Part shown: in pieces, positions 37,601 through 51,516 of the stretch
Layout: the number at the start of each line of letters is the position of its first letter
Numbering within the stretch: position 1 is the first letter of the stretch
Assembly: GCA_033026295.1 (NCBI GenBank)
Contig: CM065168.1
Coordinates: 43,784,875-43,848,874, forward strand
Direction: 5' to 3'
Source of the DNA: Channa striata
Lineage: Eukaryota; Chordata; Actinopteri; Anabantiformes; Channidae
DNA: 64,000 nt
The notes under the pieces: model-generated
Told to the model about the DNA's origin: nothing
Databases searched by the model: none
Seen by the model: only the letters and a program-made list of their open reading frames with translations
Position numbers and translations under genes: made by a program

Positions 37601-38797
37601 AAAGCTCGTGTTTACACTCAAACACTGGCAGAGGGAAAGTCTACTATGTCAAAAGAAAGTAATAAAACATGCCACAAGATGAGCAACGATGCATTCTTAC
37701 ATTTCCTGGGAACTGCAGTGTGTGGAAACTGCAATATGGAAGGCAGATGTGAATGCAAATCTTTGCTATCATAACATTTTTCAATCAAGACGCGCTTTCC
37801 CACATTTTCATTTAAATGCAGGTTTTGTGTATTAATTTGGGGTAACACAAAAACAAGAAATGATTTTGAAACCTTCCTTTGCAAATCTGACTAATTCAGA
37901 ATTGTCTTGTAAACGCCAAGAAAGACTGAAGAATCTTTATTTTTCCCCTGTGATTTTCTCATGTCTACTTTTGATTAATGTCTGCAAACATTTGTGTTAT
38001 TGTCATTTATTACGTCTTTCTTGTGGGCTGAAGTTTTGAATGTCTGTTTAATGACTGTTCATTAGTTGTTTTACACAGACCGTCTGTGGTTCCTTTGTGT
38101 GTTTTTTTTTTTTTTTGGGATCATTTATTAAACAAAATTCTTTTCTCACACACCAAAATTAGGACGGAAAACGTAGAAATCCAGAGAAGCAGCATTTCTT
38201 TGCCTTCATTTTTGATGAGAGCTTACAGCGGGATGAAAACGGAGATGTGGAAAAAAGGGGGATGTGATTTAGTGGTGAGATGACTTTTCTAGTAAGGAAA
38301 AACGTTTTCAGAGTGACTGACAGCAGCTTCAGTCTGTTTGCAATTACGGCTTAAAAGCATTGAAGCCAGAGAGCCGGTTTGGTGGAAAGAAAGATGCATG
38401 CCTGCAGGGCGGCGAACATCGGAGCCCTTTGTGTCGAGGTGGCCAAGCTGGGGGAAACCAGACCTTGTGCCCATCTACTCTCCTCACTTGCATCCAATCA
38501 AGCATAAAATGCCCAAGAACAAATCTTAAAAAAAAAAAAAGTGCTTAAACGTAACACAGGAGGGATAATGAGCCACAACTCGTACCAGAATGAAACCGGT
38601 GGCTCCTGTGAGTCAAAAGCTGTGTTTTGTCGTCAAACTGCTGTTTCCACTCTGCCTATTATTAAAATGGTCGTGCTGCTGTTTTAGCCAACAGATTCAT
38701 AAATGCAGATCGAGTGCAGTCAAACTCCATCTGTAGTAAACTTTAAAAAGCCAACTAATGCTACTTTGTGAGTTTGGGCTGTTGCCCTAATTAAAGT

Positions 38798-38825
38798 CCT
38801 CCTCCTCCTCCTCCTCCTCCTCCTC
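38798..38825. repeat. (CCT)n microsatellite
   Basis: Nine CCT units immediately downstream of the stop codon of the AtuA-like gene (minus strand, so (AGG)n in its 3' UTR). Confidence 0.9.
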
Positions 38826-38847
38826 TCAGTGTCTCTTACGCTCACTC

Positions 38848-40143
38848 TCAGTCCACCAGGGACTTGAGGTCAGGCAGTCCTCTCAGCTTCAAGTCCAGCA
38901 GCATCTGGCCGTAGGCTTTACCCTGAAAAAAACATAGGGAAAAACTATGTTGAGCACTAGAAGGAACAGTTAAAATCTGTGAGTACGAAAAGCTGCTCGT
39001 TCCTACAAGCTGAACGTGTGTGAATGTACACATCTGTATGTTTGAGGTTTATGGGTCTGTACCCGAGTGTGTGTGTTGTGTGTGTGTGTGTGTTAGCACG
39101 TTGTGAGAGTGCTCATCCATAAGTGTCTGCGTGTGTTACTTTGATCTGCTGCGGATTCCAGGGCGGTGGTAAAAGAAAGCTTTAAAGGAGCATCTGAAGG
39201 AGGGACGACGAGCGAAAGGTAAAAAGGTTACCAGGGAGAAAACGGTGGAGAGAGCGGGAAGAAAGGACACGTTCTCACTGAGCCGTTAAAGAAACGCATC
39301 TTCACAACGAGCGCTTAAATAAACACACTGAAACACAAGAAAGGAAGCTGAGGCGCTGAATTATGTTGGTAAAAAGCCTTTTTGTATTCATCCTCTCATC
39401 AGCGGTGATCAGGTTAAACGTCATGTTGCATTGTCTTCTGCTCTCCATTATCGCCAGTTCAGGCTTTTATTAAAAAGTTGTTGCTCTTATTTACTGATTT
39501 TCTTTTTGCTGTGGTTGTGTAAACTAAAGAAGAAGAAAATTGTCATTTGATTGTGGCTAATTGTTGACTGGGGCAACAACAGTTGTTTTGCTGCAGTCCA
39601 AAAATGTTGCAATGTTTTCAGCTGCAAGTTAATCAGAACCCTGATATTTTACTGCATTTATCAATAACAAAAAAAAAAACAATATGCATGTGTCAGAAAA
39701 AACACAAATTATTTTGCAGCCATTTCTGTGTGTAAAGTTCCCACAAGCACGAGTCTGAGAGTTCACACAGAAGAATGAAAGTGGCAGTGAGAGAAACTAA
39801 AGCAAAAGAGGAAGAAGAAGAAGTGAAAAGAGGATGAATCTCCAGAATTGAGAAAGAGCGGATTAGTGTTCGATGTGTGTGTTACCTGGGGGTCACTGCG
39901 TAAAGAGGCCACCCCTCCCCCACCAAGCGAACTCTGTAGGACGAAGTTGAGGCCGTGGATCCCTGGGAGAGTGTATCTGCAAACCCCCGCCCCCCCAAAA
40001 AACGTACATGTAACCATGACAACACAACGCAAACCATTGAATTTTAAAAACCACACCACTGACCAAATGTAGACACACACATACACACAGACAGACTGGT
40101 GCCATGTGGTGGTTTATTGCACGTGCTCACGTGTAAGCATGTA

Positions 40144-40185
<42 letters not shown>

Positions 40186-43100
40186 TTCTGTGAGATTTCC
40201 AAGAAGTGTATGTGTGTCAGACAGGGGGAAGGGTTAAACACAATCATATGAACAACCTGAACATGTGCCAGCGTGACTTTCTGCCTGTAACTGTGCGTGT
40301 CTGCCTACTGTCGACTTTACGAGTGGCGGCGGTGGCCTAATGAAGCGTCTGTAACAGCGGGAGGGCGTTTTGGGGTAGGAGAGGGAGCCTTCCAACCCCA
40401 CCTCTGCATTAACACACCTGCATCCGCTCTGTGCGTCACACACACACACACACACACACACACCTCATCCAGTCAGTACCATGTGTCCACTCGTATGCTA
40501 ATTAGAGCATTAACACTTGAAAAACGTCCCTTTACAGCAAGTTCTGTCTCGACACGTCTCCAACAAGTGTGTGGGAAAGAATAACATTTTATCTTATGTC
40601 CTTATAAATGTTTATGCCCCCAGAAATGAAATGTCTTTTTTCTCACTATAATTCATTTTTAGTTTAGAGACAACATGGTTTGGTTTCTGTTACGTTGTAC
40701 CTTTTGCTGCGTTATGTTTTTCCCTGACTACAGTATAATGGCCTAAACTGCAAAAACACTTTATATCTTTTTCATTGTGGGGTTTGAAAGTGAAACCTTT
40801 AATAGAATTAAGATGTTCCTGACAGAACTTTAAATGTCCTCCAGTTATGCTGACAACCATTGTTCAGCAAACAGCTCTGAGGTTGTAGAGAATCAACAGG
40901 CATCTATCCTGCAATGCATTCCACTAGAATTCTTGTTATTGCGGATTAATGTGCAGGTTTTACCAAAATGTGCATCTGCATGGACTGTCCGCTGTGTTCT
41001 GACTGCACATGTGCCAGAAATGTCAACGAGCAGCTACTGTAATTTCAAGCATCGAAGGCAAGTGGTGAACATTTAGTTCAGTCACACACACGTGAAAGCA
41101 TTTGTGACACACTGGTTTAATTTTTACACTTTGTGTTGTTTAGTCATAGACAAAATACTGTTCAATGTTGACATCAGGTTTTGTAGTGGAAAGTCTCCAT
41201 ATTCCATATTCCTAATTGCAATATGAAAAGAAAAGTGTGTGCATCTGTCGTGCATGAATGTGTTGGAGGGCAAACATCTACTAGGATTGGCCTTTATGTC
41301 CTCCACTGTAGCTAACTCCATGCTGTGGCTCCATGGGCGACGCTCTGCAGCGAGCCCGGTACCTTCACACCGAACTCTTGTCAATTCAACAAATGAGCAT
41401 GTTCTCCAAAGTGAAAACTGTATTAAACTTGTGAAAGGAAGTAAAGAAGATCTTTGAGGAAATCTCAATAATGGTCGTGATCAAACTCCAGGATGAGCTG
41501 CAGACTTCCACATGGAAAGCAGATGTGCTTTCATCTGTATCACAATCGAAGACACATTGTAAATCATGAGGCTGGCCGTTACTGAAGTAAGATACAAAAC
41601 CTTAATGAATTTCACTCACTGGAGACTGTTTAGTTGTAGTCAAGGTCCACCTCCTGCCTAGTACACAACACGGATGCTAGCTGAGCCAGAGCTTTTTGGT
41701 TTTCTGCACAGTTGTCTAAAATAAAGACTCAAGTTCATGTGTTACACTAACATCTAGAGCCGGGCTGTGCTACACTCCAAAGTCACGCAGACTGCAGCAG
41801 CTGCGACTGGTCCGCTCAGTCCTTCTGCCTTAGTCAGTTCAGTCCACTGACCAACTACTGCTCAACATCTTTTAACTACCGTTCAACTCCAACGTGATCC
41901 GCTCACCAAAACCTAATGTTTAATACAGACAGCTCTGACATGCACTGGAAAGATTAGTGCATCAGTTTCAGGCAGTTTGAGCATCAAACTTAAAATTCTT
42001 AGCATGCATTGAGTGTGTCTTAACAAGTCCAAAAGCCTCCCTCCTCTGCAACATTTTCAAGCCCCTCCTGTGGAATCCTGAGTCATTAGCTACTGTATGT
42101 TCTCTGTAGAATAGCCTGGGGTCCTCGATCAGTTGGACATGCCCAGAAAATCTCCAGTGGAATGCGCCCAGGAGGCTCGGAGGGGAGCAGGGCAGCAACA
42201 GTGCTCTCTGAAGGCCAGTTCGTGGTTTGTGATTCTATCTGGCCATAAAATCTGATTAACTGAATCCAGCACGAATCAGTGTTGGATCATAAATAAAAGG
42301 TGATTCTTTCCTATACCGGCTGTAAATTTAACACTGACAGCAATGTGAATGTATTCAGTGTGATTTGTGTGATTTTAAGTGGACACGTTTCTTAAAAGGC
42401 CTTTGTTGCATTTGTCTTAAAATACATGAAAAGGTAAAAAACATAAAACTATGTAGAAAGTTAACAGGAACAGATGCAAGGGTGTCAAAATTAAACCCTG
42501 TTGCAATAATGTCCAATAATGATCTCACACTTTGTGCCACCAAAGCTCATGACCTTAATTGAGGGATGAAGTAACATCGACCGGTAAACAGCTCAACTCC
42601 GTCTACACAATGAAAACACTGAATTTCTATAAACTCTGTATGGATGCAATCGTGTCTATTTGTTTTCGCCGTTTTCATGCAGCACAATTTAGATCTGTAG
42701 TAGTGGGTCTTGACTATTTGTTTGCTCACCGTGTGACGGCGTTGTGCACTCCTGGCTGGATGAGGTGGGAAAAGTAGTCCTCCACCACAGAGGAAGTCAG
42801 GTGTTTCTTCAGGTAGGGGAAGAAGAGGGGATGACGGGCGACCACTCCTGAGAAGCAAGAGAGACACAGCGTCACAAACTCAATCTTTTTCCATTCTGCT
42901 GAACTGTAGAGGAGCAGGTGTGGACAATTTCAACCCATTTCTTTCTCAGCACTCTAATGCTGTCGAATGCAAATTATTTTTAATTTTGCTCAATTAACTT
43001 CACTTTACTACATTTAATTGGTATTTGTACATAAAAAACACACACAAAAAACGAATGTGTGAGACTAATGAGTTTTATGAGTCTGGTGACGTCGACTACC

Positions 43101-46100
43101 ACTCACCTATGTTAGCAGAGTCTCCTTTGTCCCCGCTCCTTGTGTAGGCCAGTTCCTCCAGTCTGTAGCTGTGTGGTCCACTGGGCAGGTCTGGACACAG
43201 ACCAGAAAAACCAAACTGCCTTCACACACGCAGACATACAATCGAAGGGGCTCCTACCTGTAGCGCAATTCATTTTCATGCAAACATGCTCTGAGATCAG
43301 ATCTGCAAGTACCGTTTTCATGGAGCGTTGGGAAAGTGTTTATGGTTAAGCAGGACCATGCTCATCTTGGCTGTCACACTGGTGACTCATTGCACATGTA
43401 ACTGTAAAAGAGGTTTTTGTTCCGGCACAAGCCTGGTGCCATTGATCTTCTCTGGATAAACAAACTGAACTCAAAGGCAGAAACAGTTTCACTTTTAATT
43501 CTCTCCTTCTGCACTAATGACTCAGACCAAACAAACAAAAGAAAAGGCTCTGAACTTTAATTGAGTCGCATCCCTGCAAAAACTAAATCTGGTTTATATT
43601 CCCAGGAACAGGCTAATCTGAAGTTATCCGCATAGACTATTTTTGCCCCTCCAGAAACCCTGTGACCTCTTAAAGACACAAAACACCACTTAAGGACCTT
43701 TAGCACCTTCTCAAGCCATTTGAGCCACTCTGACCATCTCTGGTACGCCCCCATTAATTCCAGAAACCTCAACAACTACTAAAACACTCATCAGCAGTAT
43801 TCCTCAGTGCACCCTTCAGCATCCTAATGACTACACAAGTCTCCAGGACTCCTGGAACCTCTGGAACCATGGAAAGCTACTAAAGGAACATTGGAACCTC
43901 CTCAACGGCCTTTAAACAGCCTAAAACCTCTTTAATGCTTCAAGAAACCTGTTTAATGACAAAAAATAAATGTATAAAAAAACAGCTTGACGACCATACG
44001 AACCATGGAATCTCCTTTCTAAGCAGCTTCGAGGTCACCTAGAAGCTCCCTAACAACTATGTGATTCCTGTAACTCTGTCTATAATCACGGAGCCATCGG
44101 ACATCATCCGGATTATTTGACTCTCATCACTTTGCACCTCTGTAAACATGTAAAACTCATGTGTTTACGTGCACCCAAGTAACCAGGTTACTGGAAATCC
44201 CCGTGTACATGCAGCAGATGAGTAACCCGATTTCTCTTCCATCTGTGGAGGAGAGCCACTTCTTTAGACTTCTACACAGCGATTTAAGTTCTGTGAGACT
44301 TCATTTGAAAATGAGACACGCGTCGAACTGTTAATAATCTGTCTTTCATTTATTCCTTCACTCAGATGTGATTTCCTGTCTGCAGCCTTTTGTTACGCAC
44401 ACGTGCAACTGGAGAAAAACAACTGGAAACCTTGTCTACCTGTGTAAATTATCTTTCCCTAATCCCTTTACATGATTTCAGACACTGGTTTTCCTGTTTC
44501 CTTGACAGAAAACTGTTTTTTCAGCTTTCCAGAGAAAGCCAACTCTAACCTGGTTACTTAAGCTGATGTAAAGGCACTGAAGAACCCTTTAACCCCATTA
44601 AAAGACCAATACGAGGCCCCTGTAACACTGAGGTCCAAATGAATCTTTTCAACCAGTGGAATTTCCTCAATAACCTTCTAAAGGACATTAAGAACTTCAC
44701 AAGAGCCCTAGCAATCCCTTGGTGGACCACAAAAACACCTTCAAGGACTATTTGTTGTGCCTGCTTCCATGGACAGACTTTGAAAGAAACATTCTAATGA
44801 TTTTTTGCTCATTTTCCCGTCTGTCACATTAAACTGCATTTAAGTATTTTATTTATAAATGGGAATCAACTTTTGATTATTTACTCATAAACTGGGTGAA
44901 GAAATAACAAAGGCGGCAGCTCCTTCTGTTATTTTGAATCTCTCAAACTGGTTTTTGTGATTGAAGTGGCCTTTCTGTTTTCAGTCAGGGATGTGAAGGG
45001 AGCCAGGACTCAGTGTGGCTTTTTATTTCTTTTTTTTTTTCTTTTACATAAATCCATTTACTTTGTGTTGCCAGAGGACCGTGATTAATTAAATAAGAGA
45101 TGCTTAACGGTCTTGCAGGAGTGTGTGTGTGTTTATCTGTGTGTATAAGAGAAGTGAAAGGCCATCTGTGTGTACTCAGACTGTTGTGCACAGTCATGTG
45201 AGGGACGTGCTGATAAAAGGATGAAAGATGGAAAAAGTGGCACAGCTTGTTTTCCAAGAAAAAGAAAAGGCAACACACAAACACCAACAGACAAAACACA
45301 CTGTGCTGGCAGGATCTGAATTATTTCTCACATACTACACTAAACAATAGGATGGTAATCAAACTGTATACCATGAAACCTTATCGAAACATCTCTTGAA
45401 CGTCCAATATTAAAAAAGATCATTTGGATTGTGTTGCTATTGTAAATTGGACACAGGAAGATGTCGCCCTCTGCAGGCAAATGTCAGTAATAGCATGAGA
45501 CAAGTCTGTCTATGCATTCCTCTTCTTATTTATACTTTAATTACTGAAAATAAATGATCCTATTTGAATGAAGCAATAATAATTTCTGTAGGTTTACATA
45601 ACTTATCCTAGACACAGAAAATACTGACTGACTGACTGACTGCTGATTGGTTGGCAAAATAACGTGGCCACCTTTAACATGCAGTAGTTCTTTTCATACA
45701 CTCAACGACCCCTCAACCTTTCCAAGGACCTGTGGATACCCTTTAAAAACCACTTCAAAGACAAATCAAAGCCCTCGAGGACCTTTGTGACCCCCCTAAC
45801 AAGCCCATATTTAAATTAAGACTTTAACGATGTCTGGAAGCTGGAAACTTTAGGGACAAAGTTTGCCTGAGCCCCCACACACACACCCTCTGACTGGATG
45901 TCAGGCAACAGCTTTAATCATACGAACATGCTTATGTGTTTACTTCACTCACCTGTGTCAGGTATATCACCTGCTGAAGAGGGAGGGGCTTGACGCTCAG
46001 GTGTGTCTGGTCCCACATCTGAAAAAGAGTCCACCAGCTCCCCACCAACGTGAATATCCACCTGTGGTTGGAACAAGGCTTATAGATAAAAATGATAGAC

Positions 46101-49100
46101 AAGAAATGTGGGCGAGCATTCATTCATTTTTTAAACCTCTCTCACATTGTGCTGATTGTAAAAGGATCTGGCAGATCACAGCTGTAAGGCCAGTGACTTT
46201 GGATTTGGAGATGTTCTACACTCACTCTGGATATATTTTTTAATACTGTTTTTCGTGAATCCACCAAATTCTTTTAAAAACACAAAAAGCATTGAGGCAA
46301 CTTGATTTGTTGCAATTCTCACCTTCAGCTGAGATTTCGGGTGTAGGAAGAAGAACGGCTTCAAGACCGGAGACCTGGAGACCATAAAGACAGGATGAGC
46401 AAAATGTAGAACTTTTATTCTTCTGTTTTTAACATTAGTTATTGTCAACAAATTAGGTGCAGCAATGCGTTGCTGTATGGGGCTGATTTCACTCACACTC
46501 TGGGGCGTCCACCTACGATCCCCGTCAGTCCAGGAGCTGTGAAGTTGGACAAAGTAAAAGAAATATATGAAAAGATGCGACGAACTGACAAACAATTTAC
46601 ATGGTAAATAACAATAATGGTGGTCTGAGCTCGCTCAGCTTCCTGTCCTCCCCACAGTTCAACAACTCTCATAGCAGGAATCACAAAGAGTTCATGCTGA
46701 TTGTGTGTGTGTGTGTGTGTGTGTGTCTAAGAACTTGAGCTGAACTTGTCACTGTAAACAAAATACAAATATTGTTGAGGAGGTCACAACCCTCCCTATC
46801 TGCAGAAAACATGGACACTCGCTTTTTACAGTGTGTGTGAAGCGGGGGGACGAGAGCTGAGCCTCGGAGGGAGCAGGTGGCTGCTCAAGTGTTTCACTTC
46901 CACCTACAGAAACCTTCAGCACTGACACCACTGAGGACCAATCAGATCAAGGCATCAAAACCACATATTTCAGACTGTTTTGCCAGGGCTCATGTTGGGA
47001 AAAAGCCTGTTCCATTCAAATAAATGAACAGTTCAGAGCTGCTTTTAAAACTAATTTGACTTCAATTTATTTATGTGAAAATGGGTCTTTGTTACTAATA
47101 TGCTTCCTTCTTTCCACGTCTAAAAAAAGTTGATGAAAAATACGTTTTGGAGAATATAAGTTCAACTTTTAATCAAAATGTAATGTCCCTGTTGACATGA
47201 GCTGAACCTACTGTCACACGGATATTTCAAGTCCATCTGTAAAACATTTTAGAGTCAGCAATTTTACAGCACATGTCATTGCTTTACAGTACAGTTATCA
47301 AAACCTTTCCATAGTCAAAACAATGCAGAGCCTCCCTTTGCTGGTTTGCTCTTTTCCACTTGTTATGAATTATGAAAACACACTTTGTACACGCAGCCTA
47401 TATCACAGTGTTTCACCTAAACACAGTGAGTATTTAGTTCATTATAAAGACACTTTTTATGAGCATAGTGGAAAAACGGATCATGTGCGTGTGTGCTGTA
47501 CCCATGCCAGTGCCTGCAGGAGCAATTTCTCTAGAGAAGAGCTCCAGAGCTGTCTTCTGTTTGTGGTGAACAGCCAACCAGATCACTGCTTCTCTACAGC
47601 CCTGCAGAGAGAAAAGAATGAATTAGCACTGATGGTTCTGTGATAAGGGGGAGTCATACTTGATTGTACTGTTTTGCTTTTTGTAAGGTTTTCTTTGTGT
47701 GTGTAAAAAAAAAAAAACGACATGGAGGGTAAGATCAGAGCTGTGAAAGAAGTGTAACCCTTCTGGTAGAGGACTGGAGGGATGACGAGACAGCTTGGAG
47801 TCCACTTTAAAAAGAGTGATATGGGGAGAGTTCAGAGGCATGACACAGGCTTAACTGTGACTCTGACCTGATTCTGGTGTTTAAGACAGAGGGATGAGTG
47901 GACACAGAGAAGAGAATATAAGTGGGGGGTCGGGTCAAAGACAGACAGAAGAAGACTAAACGAACAAAAAAAAACTTACAGAGCGACAGGAAGTCGTATA
48001 AGACAGAAACTAATTCACAGTATGTATTTGTCACAGTATCTATTGTAGCAAAGTCCCTGTTCTGCCACCTTTTTTTAAGGTTACATTGAAAACATGGTGC
48101 GATTCAAGGCAAAACTGATGAGGAGAAGCGTTTTAGAGACGGTGGGTTTCAATGTTTTAATGTGTGTGTGGATATTTTACCTTGGTATGAGCATTCGCTC
48201 CGTAAGTGTCTTCAGCTCCGAGGACCTGGATGTTGACAGAGCTGAAATCGTCCATCCCCAACTGCTTAAACATACGCTTCGCCCTACACACACAAACACA
48301 CACACACACACACACACAATGCAATCAACTCCATGAATATCAAAACCAACATTTGAAAGGGCGTTTCTCCTGAACGCACCGTTTGACGAGGCTTTCTGCG
48401 GTTCGTCTGGCCTTTTCTGCTGCTCTCGGTCCTCCCACTGGACATACTGCAGTGGCCCTAAAGCCGTCCATGTAGGTAGCACACACCTGCAGCACGGAGG
48501 AGAGGGTTCTCACTATATGACAAAATGTGATTTGAGGCTAAAATTAGCATAAAATGTCAGAAAGATGTTTTTTGTAAAGGAGTTTTTTTAAAAAGGTTTT
48601 TGTGGTGAATTTCTTTTAACGAAAACTAAATTAAAAACAGTGAAATTAACACTTTGGGTGTTAACGTGTCGTCCTCTGTGGATGATTTTACCTTGTAGTC
48701 GTGTGACGGGGCAAAGCCTTTAGCTCCAGTCACTCTGACAGCACCTCCTTCTGCAACCACACACACACACACACGTTATTGACAGACATTAAACTGATAA
48801 AGGCCTGCTGCAGCTCTGTGAGTAACACATTTTTTAACAAGAAAACAAAGAAACAAGACACAGAACTCTTTATGTCACTGCTCCGTGACACTGTCGTCCT
48901 TCCCAGACGCAGATGTTTGTCTCTCTGGCGTTTTCCTGAGCTCTATCACCATCTTTCACATCCTCCCTCAGTGTGTCGAAAACATCGCACACCCCACTCA
49001 AACCGGACCTCAGACTCACCACTGGGTCATGTTCAGTTCACGTTCCTGGCTCCGTTGTTACAAAATAAACCACGATATGGTCAAACAGGGGTGAGGAGTC

Positions 49101-51474
49101 CACGGTTGGTTCAATTACACTGAAATATTTACACTTTTGGCAACAACAGGAGCTAAAAAGTTCACTTCCCTCTTTGAAAAAGGACACGTAAGGGTCATCA
49201 AGAACTCCCACACTGCAACATTGCAACATCCAATTCTTCTTTTACCAAGACACTGATCCAATATATCTAATCAAAGTCCACTGAATTACTAAAGAATCAA
49301 AGCACAAATTACTGGCAGGAATGTCATACATAGTTAGAAAATGAAAACAAACCTGGAATAAATGTACTATAATATTGGATTCTAGCACAGTTTGGAGGAG
49401 AAAAATGTTAAAATGAATACAGAATATACAAGTTTATATAAACACACAGCCGATAGTGTCACTGTTACCATAGGAGTGTCACAAATACTAATAGTAGGTA
49501 ATAAAAAATGTTTAAATGATAGTTTTTTGGGATACTCTCATTCCTGTTGTTGTTGTTCTAATATATTTGGGGGTAAAATCATTCATCAGATGTATTTAAT
49601 ACCTGTGTGCAGTGAGGTACAGTAGCTGTTCATGTCTGCAGTAAAGACATGACTGAACAGACAAACATGACGATGATTAAAGGGTGTTTATTCTTAGATG
49701 ATTGGAGGAGAAAATCATGTGTTTTGTGTGTGTGTTTTAGGTTTGTAGAATTACATTGCTGAAAAAAAAAGTGTAAATTTGATGCAAAACTGGATTAATT
49801 AGTAAAGTCAAAAAGTGATTTGGGTTATTTTACAAATAGATTAGACACTGATCCAGGGGAAAAATCAAGACATAAAGATATGTGATCCAGGTAATCTTCC
49901 AGAACCTCCACCTTGATCATCCACATAAGTCTACGGAGGATTTTGAGACATGACATTATTTATCAGAGAGAAATGTATGTATTTTACAGAGTGATGATTC
50001 TCTGGCTGCAGACCAGATGAAAACTGGGTCATGCTTGGGACATAAACAATTGTGCTAGGTTGTGTTATGGGCTGACCCCACGAAATGTTTCCACATATGA
50101 CTTAAATGTATACATGACATTTTTTATTGGGACAATTATTTATTCCAAAAACAGCGTGAGATGTCTGTGAGTGTAATGCCAAATATCTGGGAGTAGTGAC
50201 ACGTCTCCTAACAAACAAAATAAGCACTGGATTAATTAGAAATAGGAAAAAAAGCCTACGTTTGTTATCAGTGAGGAAGAGTTCAGAAGCAGATCGGGGG
50301 AAGCTGCAGTTCAATCTGCGTTGATGGATACATGTTTAGTTTTGGTCCCTAATAGCTGATAAAGAGTTTATTGGAAGTTCAGCTGAGGGTGAAGGGTTCA
50401 GTCGGGGGTCGACTCTAAGTTCCAGACGCGTTTGTTTAGGGTTGCCTGAGGAGCACTGAAGGGTTATGCAAACCGTGCACGGTTCAGCCTGTGGTCAGGC
50501 CCTCGGTGCTGACTCTGTGCGTGTGTGATGTACCTGGCAGTTCTTCGATGACCACCCGGCTGAAGTCACACGTGACGTCTGGCAGCAGGTATCGCTGGGG
50601 GTCACCAATCTCGTACACCAGCTGCTCGGCCACGGTGCCGAAGGAGACGAGCCCGCCAGTTTTGGGTGGTTTGGAGAGAACAAACGAGCCGTCTCTGGAG
50701 CACTCTACCACCGGGAAACCAATGTTGTGCCTAACAGACAAATACAGCCACTACGATTCACCTTTTATTTCAGCTTCCCAGTAGCGGAAAATGCAAGTGA
50801 GTTGTTTTCTTACCAGTCTGGAACTTTGTGCCAGTCGGTGAAGATCCCACCAGTACTCTGAGCGCCGCACTCGATCAGGTGACCTGCAAGACTAATTCAC
50901 ACAAATACTAAACTGTTAATGATTATAGCTGAAAGGAGCAACATGGTGACCAGGCTCCACGCATGAGAAAGGTGTTTGTATGGGTTTCACACTGTTTATG
51001 ACTTGATACAGTCAGTTTCATTGCACTTCCTGTGGCTTATGTTTATGAACTGATCATTTGGTTAATGCACTGAACAGATGCTTAATATTGTGCCAGGTTT
51101 ATAATTTATCAAATCATTTTTGAAAAGACTCCAATTTACAGTTCTTCCCCATAATAGACATTTATGTTTAAAAGTTAAAAATTCACTTACTTAAAGAGTC
51201 AGTTCATTCAAATTACAACTGTCACATTTTCTGAGGATTTTTCAGCAGAAAAACCAAACTGGTATCGAGTTTAAGGCAGAAAGTGGAAAAGACTTGGAAA
51301 AATATAATCCAAAGGATCTTTAATGATAGGGACCACCTCGTTTGAGTGAACTGACCCTCGACAGTGTCAGACAGAAGCTTCTTTCCCCACGAAAAGCTTC
51401 TTTCGTGGTGAGTCATCAGAAAAACTGGACTGGAACCGGAGGTTGCAGAAGTACAAACTGTAGTTTGTGTTGTG

Positions 51475-51516
<42 letters not shown>

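Larger units (their letters stand above)
29833..38847. other. 9-kb intergenic region, repeat-rich
   Basis: No coding exon could be supported on either strand. It holds the degenerate array at 31,190-31,760, a poly-A run near 32,260, a (CA)n run at about 33,843, a LINE-like fragment near 34,570-34,660, and AT-rich DNA. The promoter of the intact LRAT gene should lie in the first few hundred bases, which are GC-rich up to about 30,000. Confidence 0.55.

Noticed and set aside
46480..46510. Apparent phase error at AtuA-like exon 14/15
   Set aside because: Re-reading shows CCCCAGAGT|GTGAGT, a phase-2 donor that joins exon 15 correctly.
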